Shown piece by piece: positions 1-4,851 of a stretch of DNA of 8,711 nucleotides (its first letter is position 1; each line of letters begins with the position of its first letter). This DNA is from an uncultured Faecalibacterium sp. Its GTDB lineage: Bacteria; Bacillota; Clostridia; Oscillospirales; Ruminococcaceae. Location of the stretch: assembly GCA_934561485.1 (NCBI GenBank), contig CAKTGS010000084.1, positions 1-8,711 on the forward strand, given 5' to 3'. A program made the position numbers and the translations under genes. Below the pieces are notes generated by a model that saw nothing but the letters and a program-made list of their open reading frames with translations, had not been told where the DNA came from and made no database searches.

Positions 1-1208
1 AGCAGGTGGTGCCAGGGCGCGGTGAGGAACTCCATGGCCATGGAGTGGATCTCGGCGCTTTCCATGCCGGGGCATTCCAGGTCGGCGGGCACTTCCGGGT
101 TGCGCTCGGCCACATAGCCCTCAAAGGCATGGCCGCACTCGTGGGTCAGCACGTCCACATCGCCGGAGGTGTTGTTCCAGTTGGCAAAAATAAAGGGCGC
201 CTTGTAGCTGGGCAGGCTGGTCATATAGCCGCCGGACATTTTGCCGGGGCGGCTTTCTACGTCAAACAGCTCGTTGTCCTGCATAAAGTCGATGAACTCT
301 GCCGTCTCGGGGCTAAGCTCGTGGTACATGGTGCGGGCGGCATCCATGCGGGCCTGGTAGCCGGGGATGGGCTTGGGGTTGCCGTCCCGGAAGATGATGG
401 GCAGGTCGGTGAAGGCAGGGTGGGCGATGCCGGTGCGCTTGGCGCGCAGTTCCATCACCTTCTGCAGCAGGGGCACCACATCGCCCGCCACCTGGTCGCG
501 GAAAGCCTTGATCTCCTTGGCACCGTAACCGATGCGGTTCATGCGCACGTAGGAAAGCTCGCTGTAGTCTTTATAGCCCAGCACATGGGCCTGCTGGTTC
601 AGGTTCTGCACGATTTTGGTGTACAATGCGTCCAGCTCGGCGCGGTGGGCGTCAAAGTACCCGGCTTCGGCCTCGTAGGCGGCGCGGCGCACGGCGGGGT
701 CCAGGTCCTCTTTGTAGGGGCCGAGCTGGGGGATGGTGAGCTGCTTGCCGTCCAGCTCCACCAACGCACCGCCGTAGATCTGCTGGTACTGGCTGACCAG
801 GGCGTTGAACTCCTTCTGCAAGTCCACGGTGCGGTCGTCCATGCCCAGCACGGCGTTTTTCATGCCGGCCACGCAGGTGGTGCCGAATTTAGCGGTCAGA
901 GCGTCCACGTGGGGGTTGGCCAGGAAGGCTCGGCTGATCTCCACCTGGGCGTTTGCCACGGCGGGGCCGTTGGCGTCAAAAAAGTCCTGCTCGGCCTTCC
1001 AATAGGCATCGCGGGTGTCGCAGGTGTAGTGGATGCTGGCCAGCTGGCAGGCGGTGTTGTAGTCCGCAAAGGCGCGGCTCTGCTCGTAGTACAGGTCCAC
1101 CAGGGCCTCGCCGGTGGGGGCGGCGGCAGCCCGGGCTGCCAGCTGTTTGCACTGGGCCAGCAGGGCGTCAATGTCCGGGCGGGTATAGGTCATTTGGCTG
1201 AATTTCAT
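1..1208 (-). CDS. M3-family zinc oligoendopeptidase, N-terminal part (C-terminus outside window)
   Basis: Cytoplasmic zinc metallopeptidase expected to cut short peptides. Translation of the minus strand from the ATG at 1208-1206 gives an open frame of 402 codons to the window edge, against about 560 residues usual for the family, so roughly the last quarter is missing. The active-site motif HECGH is at residues 356-360 (bases 129-143): the two His are zinc ligands and Glu357 is the catalytic base. The third zinc ligand is most likely Glu386 in AEIHSM, 30 residues on, as in M3 peptidases. The N-terminal half (for example WKAEQDFFDANGP) resembles the M3 oligoendopeptidases that are not classical PepF, so no gene symbol is given. 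The start is supported by AAAGGA at 1219-1224 on the minus strand, 10 bases upstream. It is transcribed divergently from folT. The family call is firm; the exact substrate is not known. Confidence 0.93.
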   Translation of the reverse strand, partial: MKFSQMTYTRPDIDALLAQCKQLAARAAAAPTGEALVDLYYEQSRAFADYNTACQLASIHYTCDTRDAYWKAEQDFFDANGPAVANAQVEISRAFLANPHVDALTAKFGTTCVAGMKNAVLGMDDRTVDLQKEFNALVSQYQQIYGGALVELDGKQLTIPQLGPYKEDLDPAVRRAAYEAEAGYFDAHRAELDALYTKIVQNLNQQAHVLGYKDYSELSYVRMNRIGYGAKEIKAFRDQVAGDVVPLLQKVMELRAKRTGIAHPAFTDLPIIFRDGNPKPIPGYQARMDAARTMYHELSPETAEFIDFMQDNELFDVESRPGKMSGGYMTSLPSYKAPFIFANWNNTSGDVDVLTHECGHAFEGYVAERNPEVPADLECPGMESAEIHSMAMEFLTAPWHHL

Positions 1209-1257
1209 GGGGTGCAGATCCTTTCCGGGAAAAAATCCCTTTTGCATCATTGTGCCC

Positions 1258-1266
1258 ATCTTACCA
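1258..1266 (-). promoter_or_regulatory. Possible extended -10 promoter of the M3 peptidase gene
   Basis: On the minus strand this reads TGGTAAGAT, an extended -10 (TGn) followed by TAAGAT, a 4 of 6 match to TATAAT. No good -35 lies 16-18 bases upstream; the TTGACC at 1300-1305 on the same strand is 36 bases away, too far to pair with it. Transcription would start near 1251, giving a leader of about 43 bases before the ATG at 1208. Confidence 0.35.
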
Positions 1267-1373
1267 CGTTCCGCCGCAAAAGAAAAGGGGCAGGTCGGCG
1301 GTCAAAGACGTACTCCTGTGCAACATTGCTGAAAATCTGGGCGCTGCTTTGGCAAAGCTGGCAGTTCTTGCGC

Positions 1374-1402
1374 TTGCAGGCGGGCGGAAAAAAGGCTATA
1401 AT
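1374..1402 (+). promoter_or_regulatory. Sigma-A-type promoter of the folT leader
   Basis: A perfect -10 box TATAAT lies at 1397-1402. Exactly 17 bases upstream is TTGCAG (1374-1379), a weak -35 that keeps the TTG. The predicted start near 1409 falls two bases before the first paired base of the THF riboswitch (1411), as expected if the RNA begins with the aptamer. This positional agreement is the main support. Confidence 0.75.
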
Positions 1403-1410
1403 AAAACCAT

Positions 1411-1509
1411 CAACAGAGTAAGGCCACGCGCGTTAAGTGCCGCATCAACGGGGAGTTGTGCTGCGGACGAAGGTAAATCCCGCGGTGCGCGGCCTGCATC
1501 CCGCTGCTG
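1411..1509 (+). promoter_or_regulatory. Tetrahydrofolate (THF) riboswitch aptamer upstream of folT
   Basis: The sequence carries the conserved blocks of the THF aptamer in order: AGAGTA (1415-1420), CGCGTTAAGTG (1429-1439), GGGGA in a loop, ACGAA (1467-1471), CGCGGTG (1481-1487) and GCATCCCGCT (1496-1505). The helices can be drawn. P1 is 1411-1416 with 1504-1509 (one A/C mismatch). P2 is 1422-1425 with 1491-1494 and, after one mismatch, 1427-1429 with 1487-1489. P3 is 1440-1444 with 1462-1466, extended by 1446-1449 with 1455-1458. The pseudoknot typical of the class is possible between GGGA (1451-1454) and TCCC (1499-1502). THF riboswitches in Firmicutes are well known upstream of folT and other folate genes, and folT is the next gene here. 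Reduced folate is expected to lower folT expression. Confidence 0.93.
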
Positions 1510-1518
1510 CATGGACTT

Positions 1519-1550
1519 GGGTGCAGGCGAGACGGTCTGCCGCCTTGCCC
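1519..1550 (+). promoter_or_regulatory. Switching hairpin in the riboswitch expression platform
   Basis: GGGTGCAGGCG (1519-1529) can pair with CGCCTTGCCC (1541-1550) with one bulged base. The same left arm can instead pair with the aptamer strand 1492-1502 (10 pairs, T1499 bulged), and the right arm can pair imperfectly with the 3' arm of the downstream terminator (1602-1610). These mutually exclusive pairings suggest the part of the leader that passes the folate signal to the terminator. Assigned by eye only. Confidence 0.5.
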
Positions 1551-1572
1551 GGAAGTGAAAGTTGTTGGATTC

Positions 1573-1615
1573 ACGCCCTCTTTTGTGCGGTTTGTCGCGC
1601 AGGGAGGGCGTTTTT
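1573..1615 (+). terminator. Intrinsic terminator in the folT leader
   Basis: CGCCCTC (1574-1580) pairs with GAGGGCG (1604-1610). Inside it TGTGCG (1584-1589) pairs with CGCGCA (1596-1601) with one G-U, and five T follow (1611-1615). It lies between the THF aptamer and the folT ribosome binding site, the usual place for a riboswitch-controlled attenuator. Confidence 0.85.
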
Positions 1616-1660
1616 GCGTGCCCGCCCTGCTGATCCTTTGCAAAAGGGAGGACAATTGAT

Positions 1661-2176
1661 ATGAACAACACATCCAAAACTTCGGTGCGCACGCTGGTAC
1701 TGCTGGCGCTGCTGGTGGCCATGAGCATCGTGTTCAGCCGGGTGCTGAGCATCTCCACCGGCTTTGTGCGCTTCAACCTGGGCAGCCTGCCGGTGCTGCT
1801 GGCAGCGCTGCTGTACGGCCCCTGGGCGGGCTTTGCGGTGGGCGCTGTGGCGGATATGATCGGCGGTGTGCTGGCCGGGTACGCCATCAACCCGCTGATC
1901 ACCCTGGGGGCCGGTGCCATTGGTCTGGCGGCGGGCTATGCCTGGCAGAAGCTGCCGGACTGCCGCACCGGCCTGCGGCTGGGCAGCAGCGTGCTGCTGG
2001 GCCACTTTGTGGGCTCCATGGTGATCAACTCGCTGGCGCTGCGCATCTTCTACGGCTACGCCTGGAGCGTGCTGCTGGCCCGCATTCCCAATGCGCTGGT
2101 GCTGGCAGCGGTAAACACCGTGCTGCTGCGCATTCTGCTGGAAAACCGCAGCTTGATGAAGCTGGCAAAGAAGTAA
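1661..2176 (+). CDS. folT: Folate ECF transporter substrate-binding subunit FolT
   Basis: Integral membrane S-component that binds folate and works with a shared energizing module (EcfA, EcfA', EcfT), which is not in this window. The product is 171 residues, usual for S-components, and hydrophobic throughout with about six membrane segments. Residues 37-70 hold the conserved pattern RFNLGSLPVLLA..YGPWAGFAVGAVADMIGG, and RIPNALVLAAVN lies near residues 140-151, both typical of the FolT-like branch. The start is set by AGGGAGGA at 1645-1652, 8 bases before the ATG. The THF riboswitch and terminator directly upstream independently support folate as substrate over other vitamins. A hairpin (about 1635-1647) overlaps the start of the ribosome binding site. 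folC lies downstream, but a strong hairpin terminator (2244-2284) separates them, so the two may not share one message. Confidence 0.93.
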   Translation: MNNTSKTSVRTLVLLALLVAMSIVFSRVLSISTGFVRFNLGSLPVLLAALLYGPWAGFAVGAVADMIGGVLAGYAINPLITLGAGAIGLAAGYAWQKLPDCRTGLRLGSSVLLGHFVGSMVINSLALRIFYGYAWSVLLARIPNALVLAAVNTVLLRILLENRSLMKLAKK

Positions 2177-2185
2177 GAATAGCCC

Positions 2186-2291
2186 ATTAAAAATGGTCTC
2201 CGCTGCGCTCTGACCATCTTCAGAGGAATCATTATTTTATATTGCAATTCAGGAAAATCTGCGGATTTTCCTGAATTGCTTTTTCCCGGAA
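2186..2291 (+). repeat. Two-hairpin dispersed repeat, copy 1
   Basis: Hairpin A: ATGGTC (2193-2198) pairs with GACCAT (2212-2217) around the loop TCCGCTGCGCTCT. A T-rich linker follows (CTTCAGAGGAA, then ATTATTTTATATT). Hairpin B: GCAATTCAGGAAAATC (2244-2259) pairs perfectly over 16 bp with 2264-2279 around the tetraloop TGCG (a UNCG type closed by C-G), followed by CTTTTTCCCGGAA. The same order of parts recurs at 2383-2599, 3903-4010 and 4343-4448. Confidence 0.85.
2244..2284 (+). terminator. Hairpin B of repeat copy 1, likely folT terminator
   Basis: A perfect 16-bp stem with a TGCG tetraloop is followed by C and five T (2280-2284), 67 bases after the folT stop. An A/T-rich stretch on the 5' side (2231-2243) could also let it act on the other strand. 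The lower stem is A/T rich, which differs from a classic GC-rich terminator, so strength is uncertain. Confidence 0.65.
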
Positions 2292-2382
2292 GGGGTCGTA
2301 AAGGGTAGAGGAAGCTTTCCCGCTGCGCGAATGTTTCCGAAGGAAACCAGCGCGGCAGCTGCCGTTTCCCTCTATGACCCCT

Positions 2383-2599
2383 CCCGTGAAAATGCGTTTG
2401 GAGCGCTCCGCAGAGCGCGACAAACGCGAAATATAAATAGTAATTCCGCTATTTATGCGCAGCAACAACGATGACCGCCGCCAGTGGCGAAAACAGGGAG
2501 GAGTTGTTAGGGCAGCGGCCAGCAAGACGCAAGTGCCGCCCAAGGCACGAAGCGGATGCTGGGTGCCGCAACCCGTAAGAAGCGGAGCGCATTCCAAAT
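2383..2599 (-). repeat. Two-hairpin dispersed repeat, copy 4, with about 113 extra bases in the hairpin A loop
   Basis: Read on the minus strand it starts ATTTGGAATGCGC-TCCGCT, matching the other copies, and ends with hairpin B (2394-2427) and TTTTCACGGG. Hairpin B pairs 2394-2400 with 2421-2427 and 2403-2408 with 2413-2418 around the loop CGCA (TGCG on minus), with a two-base internal loop, GA opposite GA on plus. The hairpin A stem is 2455-2460 with 2587-2592 (ATGCGC/GCGCAT), but its loop is 126 bases where the other copies have 13 or 14. The extra DNA (about 2462-2580) is itself full of short inverted repeats: 2464-2469/2503-2508, 2479-2482/2486-2489, 2519-2524/2557-2562 and 2533-2537/2544-2548. 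Confidence 0.75.
2471..2578 (+). other. Small ORF (35 codons) inside the expanded loop of repeat copy 4, doubtful gene
   Basis: An ATG at 2471 opens a frame to the TAA at 2576-2578. The product would begin MTAASGENREELLG and is Arg-rich afterwards. No ribosome binding site precedes it (GCAGCAACAACG), and the DNA is dense in inverted repeats, so a structured RNA or plain repeat DNA is more likely than a gene. Listed because the frame spans nearly the whole extra segment. Confidence 0.12.
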
Positions 2600-2625
2600 C
2601 GTGATCTTGAATCGAGGCAGTATCT

Positions 2626-3900
2626 ATGAACTACGAACAAGCCCTGGAATACATCCACGCGGTGCAGTGGGCGGGCCACAAGCCCGGCCTGAGCCGCACC
2701 CGCACCCTGCTGGCCGCCCTGGGCGACCCCCATAAACAGCTCCGGTTCGTGCATGTGGCAGGCACCAATGGCAAGGGCAGCACGGCGGCCATGCTGGCTT
2801 CCTGCCTGCAGGCCGCCGGGTACCGGGTGGGGCTGTTCACCTCGCCCTTCATCAACCGCTTCAACGAGCGCATTCAAGTCAACGGGCAGCAGGTGGGGGA
2901 CGAGGAACTGGTGCAGCTGGTGGAGCGGGTGCAGCCCGCCGCCGATGCCATGGCCGATGTGCCCACCGAGTTTGAGATCATCACCGCACTGGGAATGCTC
3001 TATTTTGCCCAGAAGCAGTGCGACATTGTGGTGCTGGAAGTGGGGCTGGGCGGCACGCTGGATTCCACCAACGTCATCGAGCACCCGGAGTGCGCGGTGA
3101 TCACGGCGCTGGGCATGGACCACGTGAAAGAGCTTGGCCCAACCCTGGCCGACATTGCCGCCGCCAAGGCGGGCATCATCAAGCCGGGCTGCCCGGTGGT
3201 GAGCTACGGCGGTGTGCCGGAGGCCGATGCCGTCATCCGGCAGGCGGCAGCGGAAAAGCGCGCGCCGCTGACCGAGGTGAATTTCAACAAATTACAGATC
3301 AACGGTGGAAATCTGGACGAGGTCACCTTTGATTTTGACGGCCTGAACGGGGTGCACCTGCCGCTGATCGGCAGCTACCAGCCCCGCAATGCGGCAGTGG
3401 CCATCACGGCCCTGCGGGTGCTGCGGGCCGAAGGCTGGAACGTGCCGGAAGAAGCCATCCGTACCGGGCTGGAAACCGTGCAGTGGCCGGGCCGTTTTGA
3501 GCTGCTGCGCCGCAGCCCGGCCTTTCTGCTGGACGGCAGCCACAACGCCCACGGAATGCGGGCCACGGTGCAGAGCTTGAAAGACCGCTTCCCCGGGGAG
3601 AAGTTCGTGTTCCTGGTCAGCATCATGGCGGACAAGGACGTGGACGAGATGCTGGCGCTGCTGGCCCCGCTGGCCAGGCAGTTCGTGACGGTGGCGGCTC
3701 ATACGCCCCGTGCTATGCCGGCCGAGGTGCTGGCTCAGCACATCCGGGCCTATGGCTGCAGGGCAGAAGCGGCCGACTCCATCGAAGCAGGCGTGGCCCG
3801 GGCTGTGGCGCTGGGCGGTGAAGGCCCGGTGTGTGCACTGGGCACGCTGTATTTCTCCGGTGACGTGCGGAAAGCATTTGCGGAACTTGTGAAGGGCTGA
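2626..3900 (+). CDS. folC: Folylpolyglutamate synthase / dihydrofolate synthase FolC
   Basis: Cytoplasmic ATP-dependent ligase that adds glutamate to folates (and, in bifunctional members, to dihydropteroate), which keeps imported folate in the cell. The 424-residue length is normal. The P-loop is GTNGKGS at residues 46-52. The second conserved block EVGLGGTLDSTNV is at 138-150, His166 lies in GMDHVKELG, and Lys181 in AAAKAGI is the lysine that is carbamylated in Mur-ligase relatives. The C-terminal domain carries DGSHNAHG near residue 305, as in the family. The start is supported by GAGG (2614-2617) 8 bases before the ATG and by the family-typical beginning MNYEQALEYIHAVQW. It is next to folT but flanked on both sides by composite repeat elements, and I see no clear promoter of its own between 2460 and 2620. 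Whether it also acts as dihydrofolate synthase cannot be told from sequence. Confidence 0.95.
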   Translation: MNYEQALEYIHAVQWAGHKPGLSRTRTLLAALGDPHKQLRFVHVAGTNGKGSTAAMLASCLQAAGYRVGLFTSPFINRFNERIQVNGQQVGDEELVQLVERVQPAADAMADVPTEFEIITALGMLYFAQKQCDIVVLEVGLGGTLDSTNVIEHPECAVITALGMDHVKELGPTLADIAAAKAGIIKPGCPVVSYGGVPEADAVIRQAAAEKRAPLTEVNFNKLQINGGNLDEVTFDFDGLNGVHLPLIGSYQPRNAAVAITALRVLRAEGWNVPEEAIRTGLETVQWPGRFELLRRSPAFLLDGSHNAHGMRATVQSLKDRFPGEKFVFLVSIMADKDVDEMLALLAPLARQFVTVAAHTPRAMPAEVLAQHIRAYGCRAEAADSIEAGVARAVALGGEGPVCALGTLYFSGDVRKAFAELVKG

Positions 3901-3902
3901 AG

Positions 3903-4010
3903 ATTTAAAATGGCTCCGCGTGCGCTGCGCCATCATCAGCGGAAAAATTATTTTTAATATTTGCAAATCAGGAAGATCTGCGGATCTTCCTGATTTGCTT
4001 TTTCACGGAA
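3903..4010 (+). repeat. Two-hairpin dispersed repeat, copy 2
   Basis: Hairpin A: ATGGC (3910-3914) with GCCAT (3929-3933), loop starting TCCGCG. The linker is CATCAGCGGAA and then AATTATTTTTAATATT. Hairpin B: GCAAATCAGGAAGATC (3963-3978) pairs over 16 bp with 3983-3998 around TGCG, followed by TTTTTCACGGAA. Relative to copy 1, stem B changes at two positions and both changes are compensated on the other arm. Confidence 0.85.
3963..4003 (+). terminator. Hairpin B of repeat copy 2, likely folC terminator
   Basis: A perfect 16-bp stem closed by a TGCG tetraloop is followed directly by five T (3999-4003), 62 bases after the folC stop. It has the same geometry as the hairpin after folT. Confidence 0.65.
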
Positions 4011-4342
4011 AAAGTTGCTTCTTGTGCAGAGAGCGGTCGCGTGGGACAGGCTTTATAGCTTTTATAAAAATCATCACCGCCGGTGACGCTCCGCTGGGCC
4101 AGAGGCAGGGAGGGGTGTTTCGAGTCCCCCCTCCCTGCCTCTGGACTCCACTCACCCCGCAACGAGAAAGGGGCTGCACGCCCCTTTCGGACCCCAAAGC
4201 TGTTGGGCTCCATACAAAAAATCCAAGTCGCTCCGCTAAAGGATTTTTTGTGTTGCGCCGATTTCAAGGCCCCTCAGTCGCTGCGCGACAGCTCCCCGCA
4301 GGGGAGCGAGCGCCAGCAGATGCAGCTACTCGCCACGGCCCT
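4011..4342. repeat. Hairpin-rich interior of element II, no gene seen
   Basis: At least seven short inverted repeats stand in a row: TTTATA/TATAAA (4052-4068), TCACC/GGTGA (4074-4086), a 17-bp stem (4099-4144), GAAAGGGGC/GCCCCTTTC (4166-4188), ACAAAAAATCC/GGATTTTTTGT (4214-4251), GTCGC/GCGAC (4277-4289) and GCTCCCC/GGGGAGC (4291-4307). Reading frames across it have no ribosome binding site and no recognizable product. The tail (CCCCTCAGTCGC... to GGGGAGC) looks like a double-hairpin motif that I associate with many gut Clostridia spacers; this is recollection, not a search result. Confidence 0.6.
4099..4144. repeat. 17-bp perfect inverted repeat (hairpin)
   Basis: CCAGAGGCAGGGAGGGG (4099-4115) pairs without mismatch with 4128-4144 around a 12-base loop (TGTTTCGAGTCC). 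It has no T-tract, so it is unlikely to be an intrinsic terminator. The loop resembles a tRNA T-loop in sequence only; the flanks do not form a tRNA. Confidence 0.8.
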
Positions 4343-4448
4343 TTCCGGTGAAAAAGCAAACAAGCCAGCTCCGCAGGGCTGGCTTGTTTGCAATAAAAAA
4401 ATAATTTTCCGCTGAAAATGCCCAGAGTGAAACGGAGGGCATTCAAAT
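4343..4448 (-). repeat. Two-hairpin dispersed repeat, copy 3
   Basis: On the minus strand: ATTTGAATGCCC, loop TCCGTTTCACTCT, GGGCAT (hairpin A, 4418-4442), linker TTTTCAGCGGAA plus a T-rich run, hairpin B (4356-4391) with loop TGCG, then TTTTTCACCGGAA. Stem B is very different in sequence from copies 1 and 2 (it begins GCAAACAAGCCAGC) yet is paired over 16 positions, with one non-Watson-Crick pair next to the loop closing pair (U-G if read on plus, C-A on minus). Loop A matches copy 1 at 10 of 13 positions. Confidence 0.8.
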
Positions 4449-4475
4449 GGTTAGGCCTGCGATAGCACAGACAAA

Positions 4476-4520
4476 AAGAAAAAGCGATGACCCGTGCAGG
4501 TTAGGGTCATCGCTTTTCTT
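4476..4520. terminator. Bidirectional terminator-like hairpin
   Basis: AAAAGCGATGACCC (4480-4493) pairs over 14 bp with 4504-4517 around a 10-base loop; a bulged A allows three more pairs (4476-4478 with 4518-4520). The right side gives GCTTTTCTT on plus and the left gives GCTTTTTCTTTTTG on minus, so the better T-tract is on the minus strand. A second small stem, GCCCC-TTGC-GGGGC (4521-4534), abuts it. No minus-strand gene that it would end is recognized. Confidence 0.6.
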
Positions 4521-4822
4521 GCCCCTTGCGGGGCAGGCAGGGTAAATGATAAGAAGGTAAATGAAGAAAATAGCAAAGTAATGGATGAACAAAGGGGGAG
4601 ACGGGCAAAAGAAGGAGAATGTGCCCGATGTATCCAACACACGCCTTTGTTGGATACAACATACCACGTTTGCCGAAAAAATACAAGAGCTTTTTCAAAG
4701 AAAAGGAACGGAAAATCGCATTTTCGGTGAAACGCACAAATTTGGCCAAAAGTTCCCGGCAAACTGCCCAACAAGCATAAAAGGAAAACGGACAGCGGCA
4801 GCGGCCCGGCCTGCAAGATGGC
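4521..4822. other. A-rich spacer without recognizable gene
   Basis: This stretch is visibly more A-rich than its neighbours, especially 4540-4620 and 4670-4750. The open frames on both strands lack ribosome binding sites, do not resemble known proteins and are broken across the region. Structures seen are an 11-bp inverted repeat (4629-4658), GAAAAT-CGC-ATTTTC (4711-4725) and the palindrome TTTGGCCAAA (4741-4750). It could hold regulatory DNA for the MATE operon or decayed sequence. Confidence 0.5.
4629..4658. repeat. 11-bp perfect inverted repeat, operator or hairpin
   Basis: TGTATCCAACA (4629-4639) is followed after 8 bases by TGTTGGATACA (4648-4658). No T-tract follows. It lies about 165 bases upstream of the best MATE promoter, so a binding site for a dimeric regulator is possible but unproven. 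Confidence 0.6.
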
Positions 4823-4851
4823 TTTACAACGCACAAACGGTGTGCTACTAT
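4823..4851 (+). promoter_or_regulatory. Promoter candidate for the MATE-exoA operon
   Basis: TTTACA (4823-4828, 5 of 6 to TTGACA) and TACTAT (4846-4851, 4 of 6) are separated by exactly 17 bases; the start would be near 4858. A perfect TATAAT at 4863-4868 is a competing -10 but lacks a good -35 (TGTGCT 16 bases upstream). Either would give a leader of about 70-90 bases before the ATG at 4948. Confidence 0.55.

Larger units (their letters stand above)
2186..2599. mobile_element. Composite inverted-repeat element I (MITE-like) between folT and folC
   Basis: Two copies of the same two-hairpin repeat face each other: 2186-2291 on plus and 2383-2599 on minus. The inverted match continues inward as AGGGGTCGTAAAGGG (2291-2305) against CCCTCTATGACCCCT (2368-2382): 13 pairs, one G-U, one mismatch. 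The core between them holds GTTTCC-GAA-GGAAAC (2333-2347) and the palindrome CGGCAGCTGCCG (2353-2364). No transposase is encoded and I see no clear target-site duplication, so 'mobile' is inferred from the inverted-repeat layout and from a similar element at 3903-4448. The element fills almost the whole folT-folC spacer, from 9 bases after the folT stop to 14 bases before the folC ribosome binding site. Confidence 0.55.
3903..4448. mobile_element. Composite inverted-repeat element II (MITE-like) downstream of folC
   Basis: It has the same architecture as element I: a plus-strand copy of the two-hairpin repeat (3903-4010) and a minus-strand copy (4343-4448), T-tract ends facing inward, around a hairpin-rich interior (4011-4342). 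The left end lies 2 bases after the folC stop. The outer ends match, ATTTAAAATGG on the left and, on the minus strand, ATTTGAATG on the right. There is no transposase gene and no evident target-site duplication. A pair of structured RNA or terminator modules that spread together is an alternative to a transposable element. Confidence 0.55.

Noticed and set aside
6..1421. 471-codon open frame on plus
   Set aside because: It is antisense to the M3 peptidase gene in high-GC DNA. The minus-strand frame has the zinc motif, family similarity and a ribosome binding site; this frame has only low-complexity Gly/His/Val-rich sequence and no ribosome binding site.
2176..2612. Target-site duplications around element I or II
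   Set aside because: Comparing bases just outside ATTT...AAAT at both elements gave no convincing direct repeat, so transposition is not claimed from duplications.
2232..3123. Minus-strand frames running from folC into the folT-folC spacer
   Set aside because: They read through hairpin repeat DNA and the antisense of folC, with no ribosome binding site and no domain.
4112..4132. T-loop-like TTTCGAGTCC suggesting a tRNA
   Set aside because: The bases are the loop of a 17-bp perfect hairpin; no T-stem of proper pairing, anticodon arm, D arm or acceptor can be drawn.
2177..4448. CRISPR array
   Set aside because: There are four repeat units only, in opposite orientations, about 100 bases long with irregular spacing; no short direct repeats with unique spacers and no cas genes.
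4582..4730. Short plus-strand frame starting MDEQRGRRAKEG with a C-x2-C...H-x-C pattern like a zinc knuckle
   Set aside because: No ribosome binding site, spans the 11-bp inverted repeat, and the Cys spacing matches no known finger.
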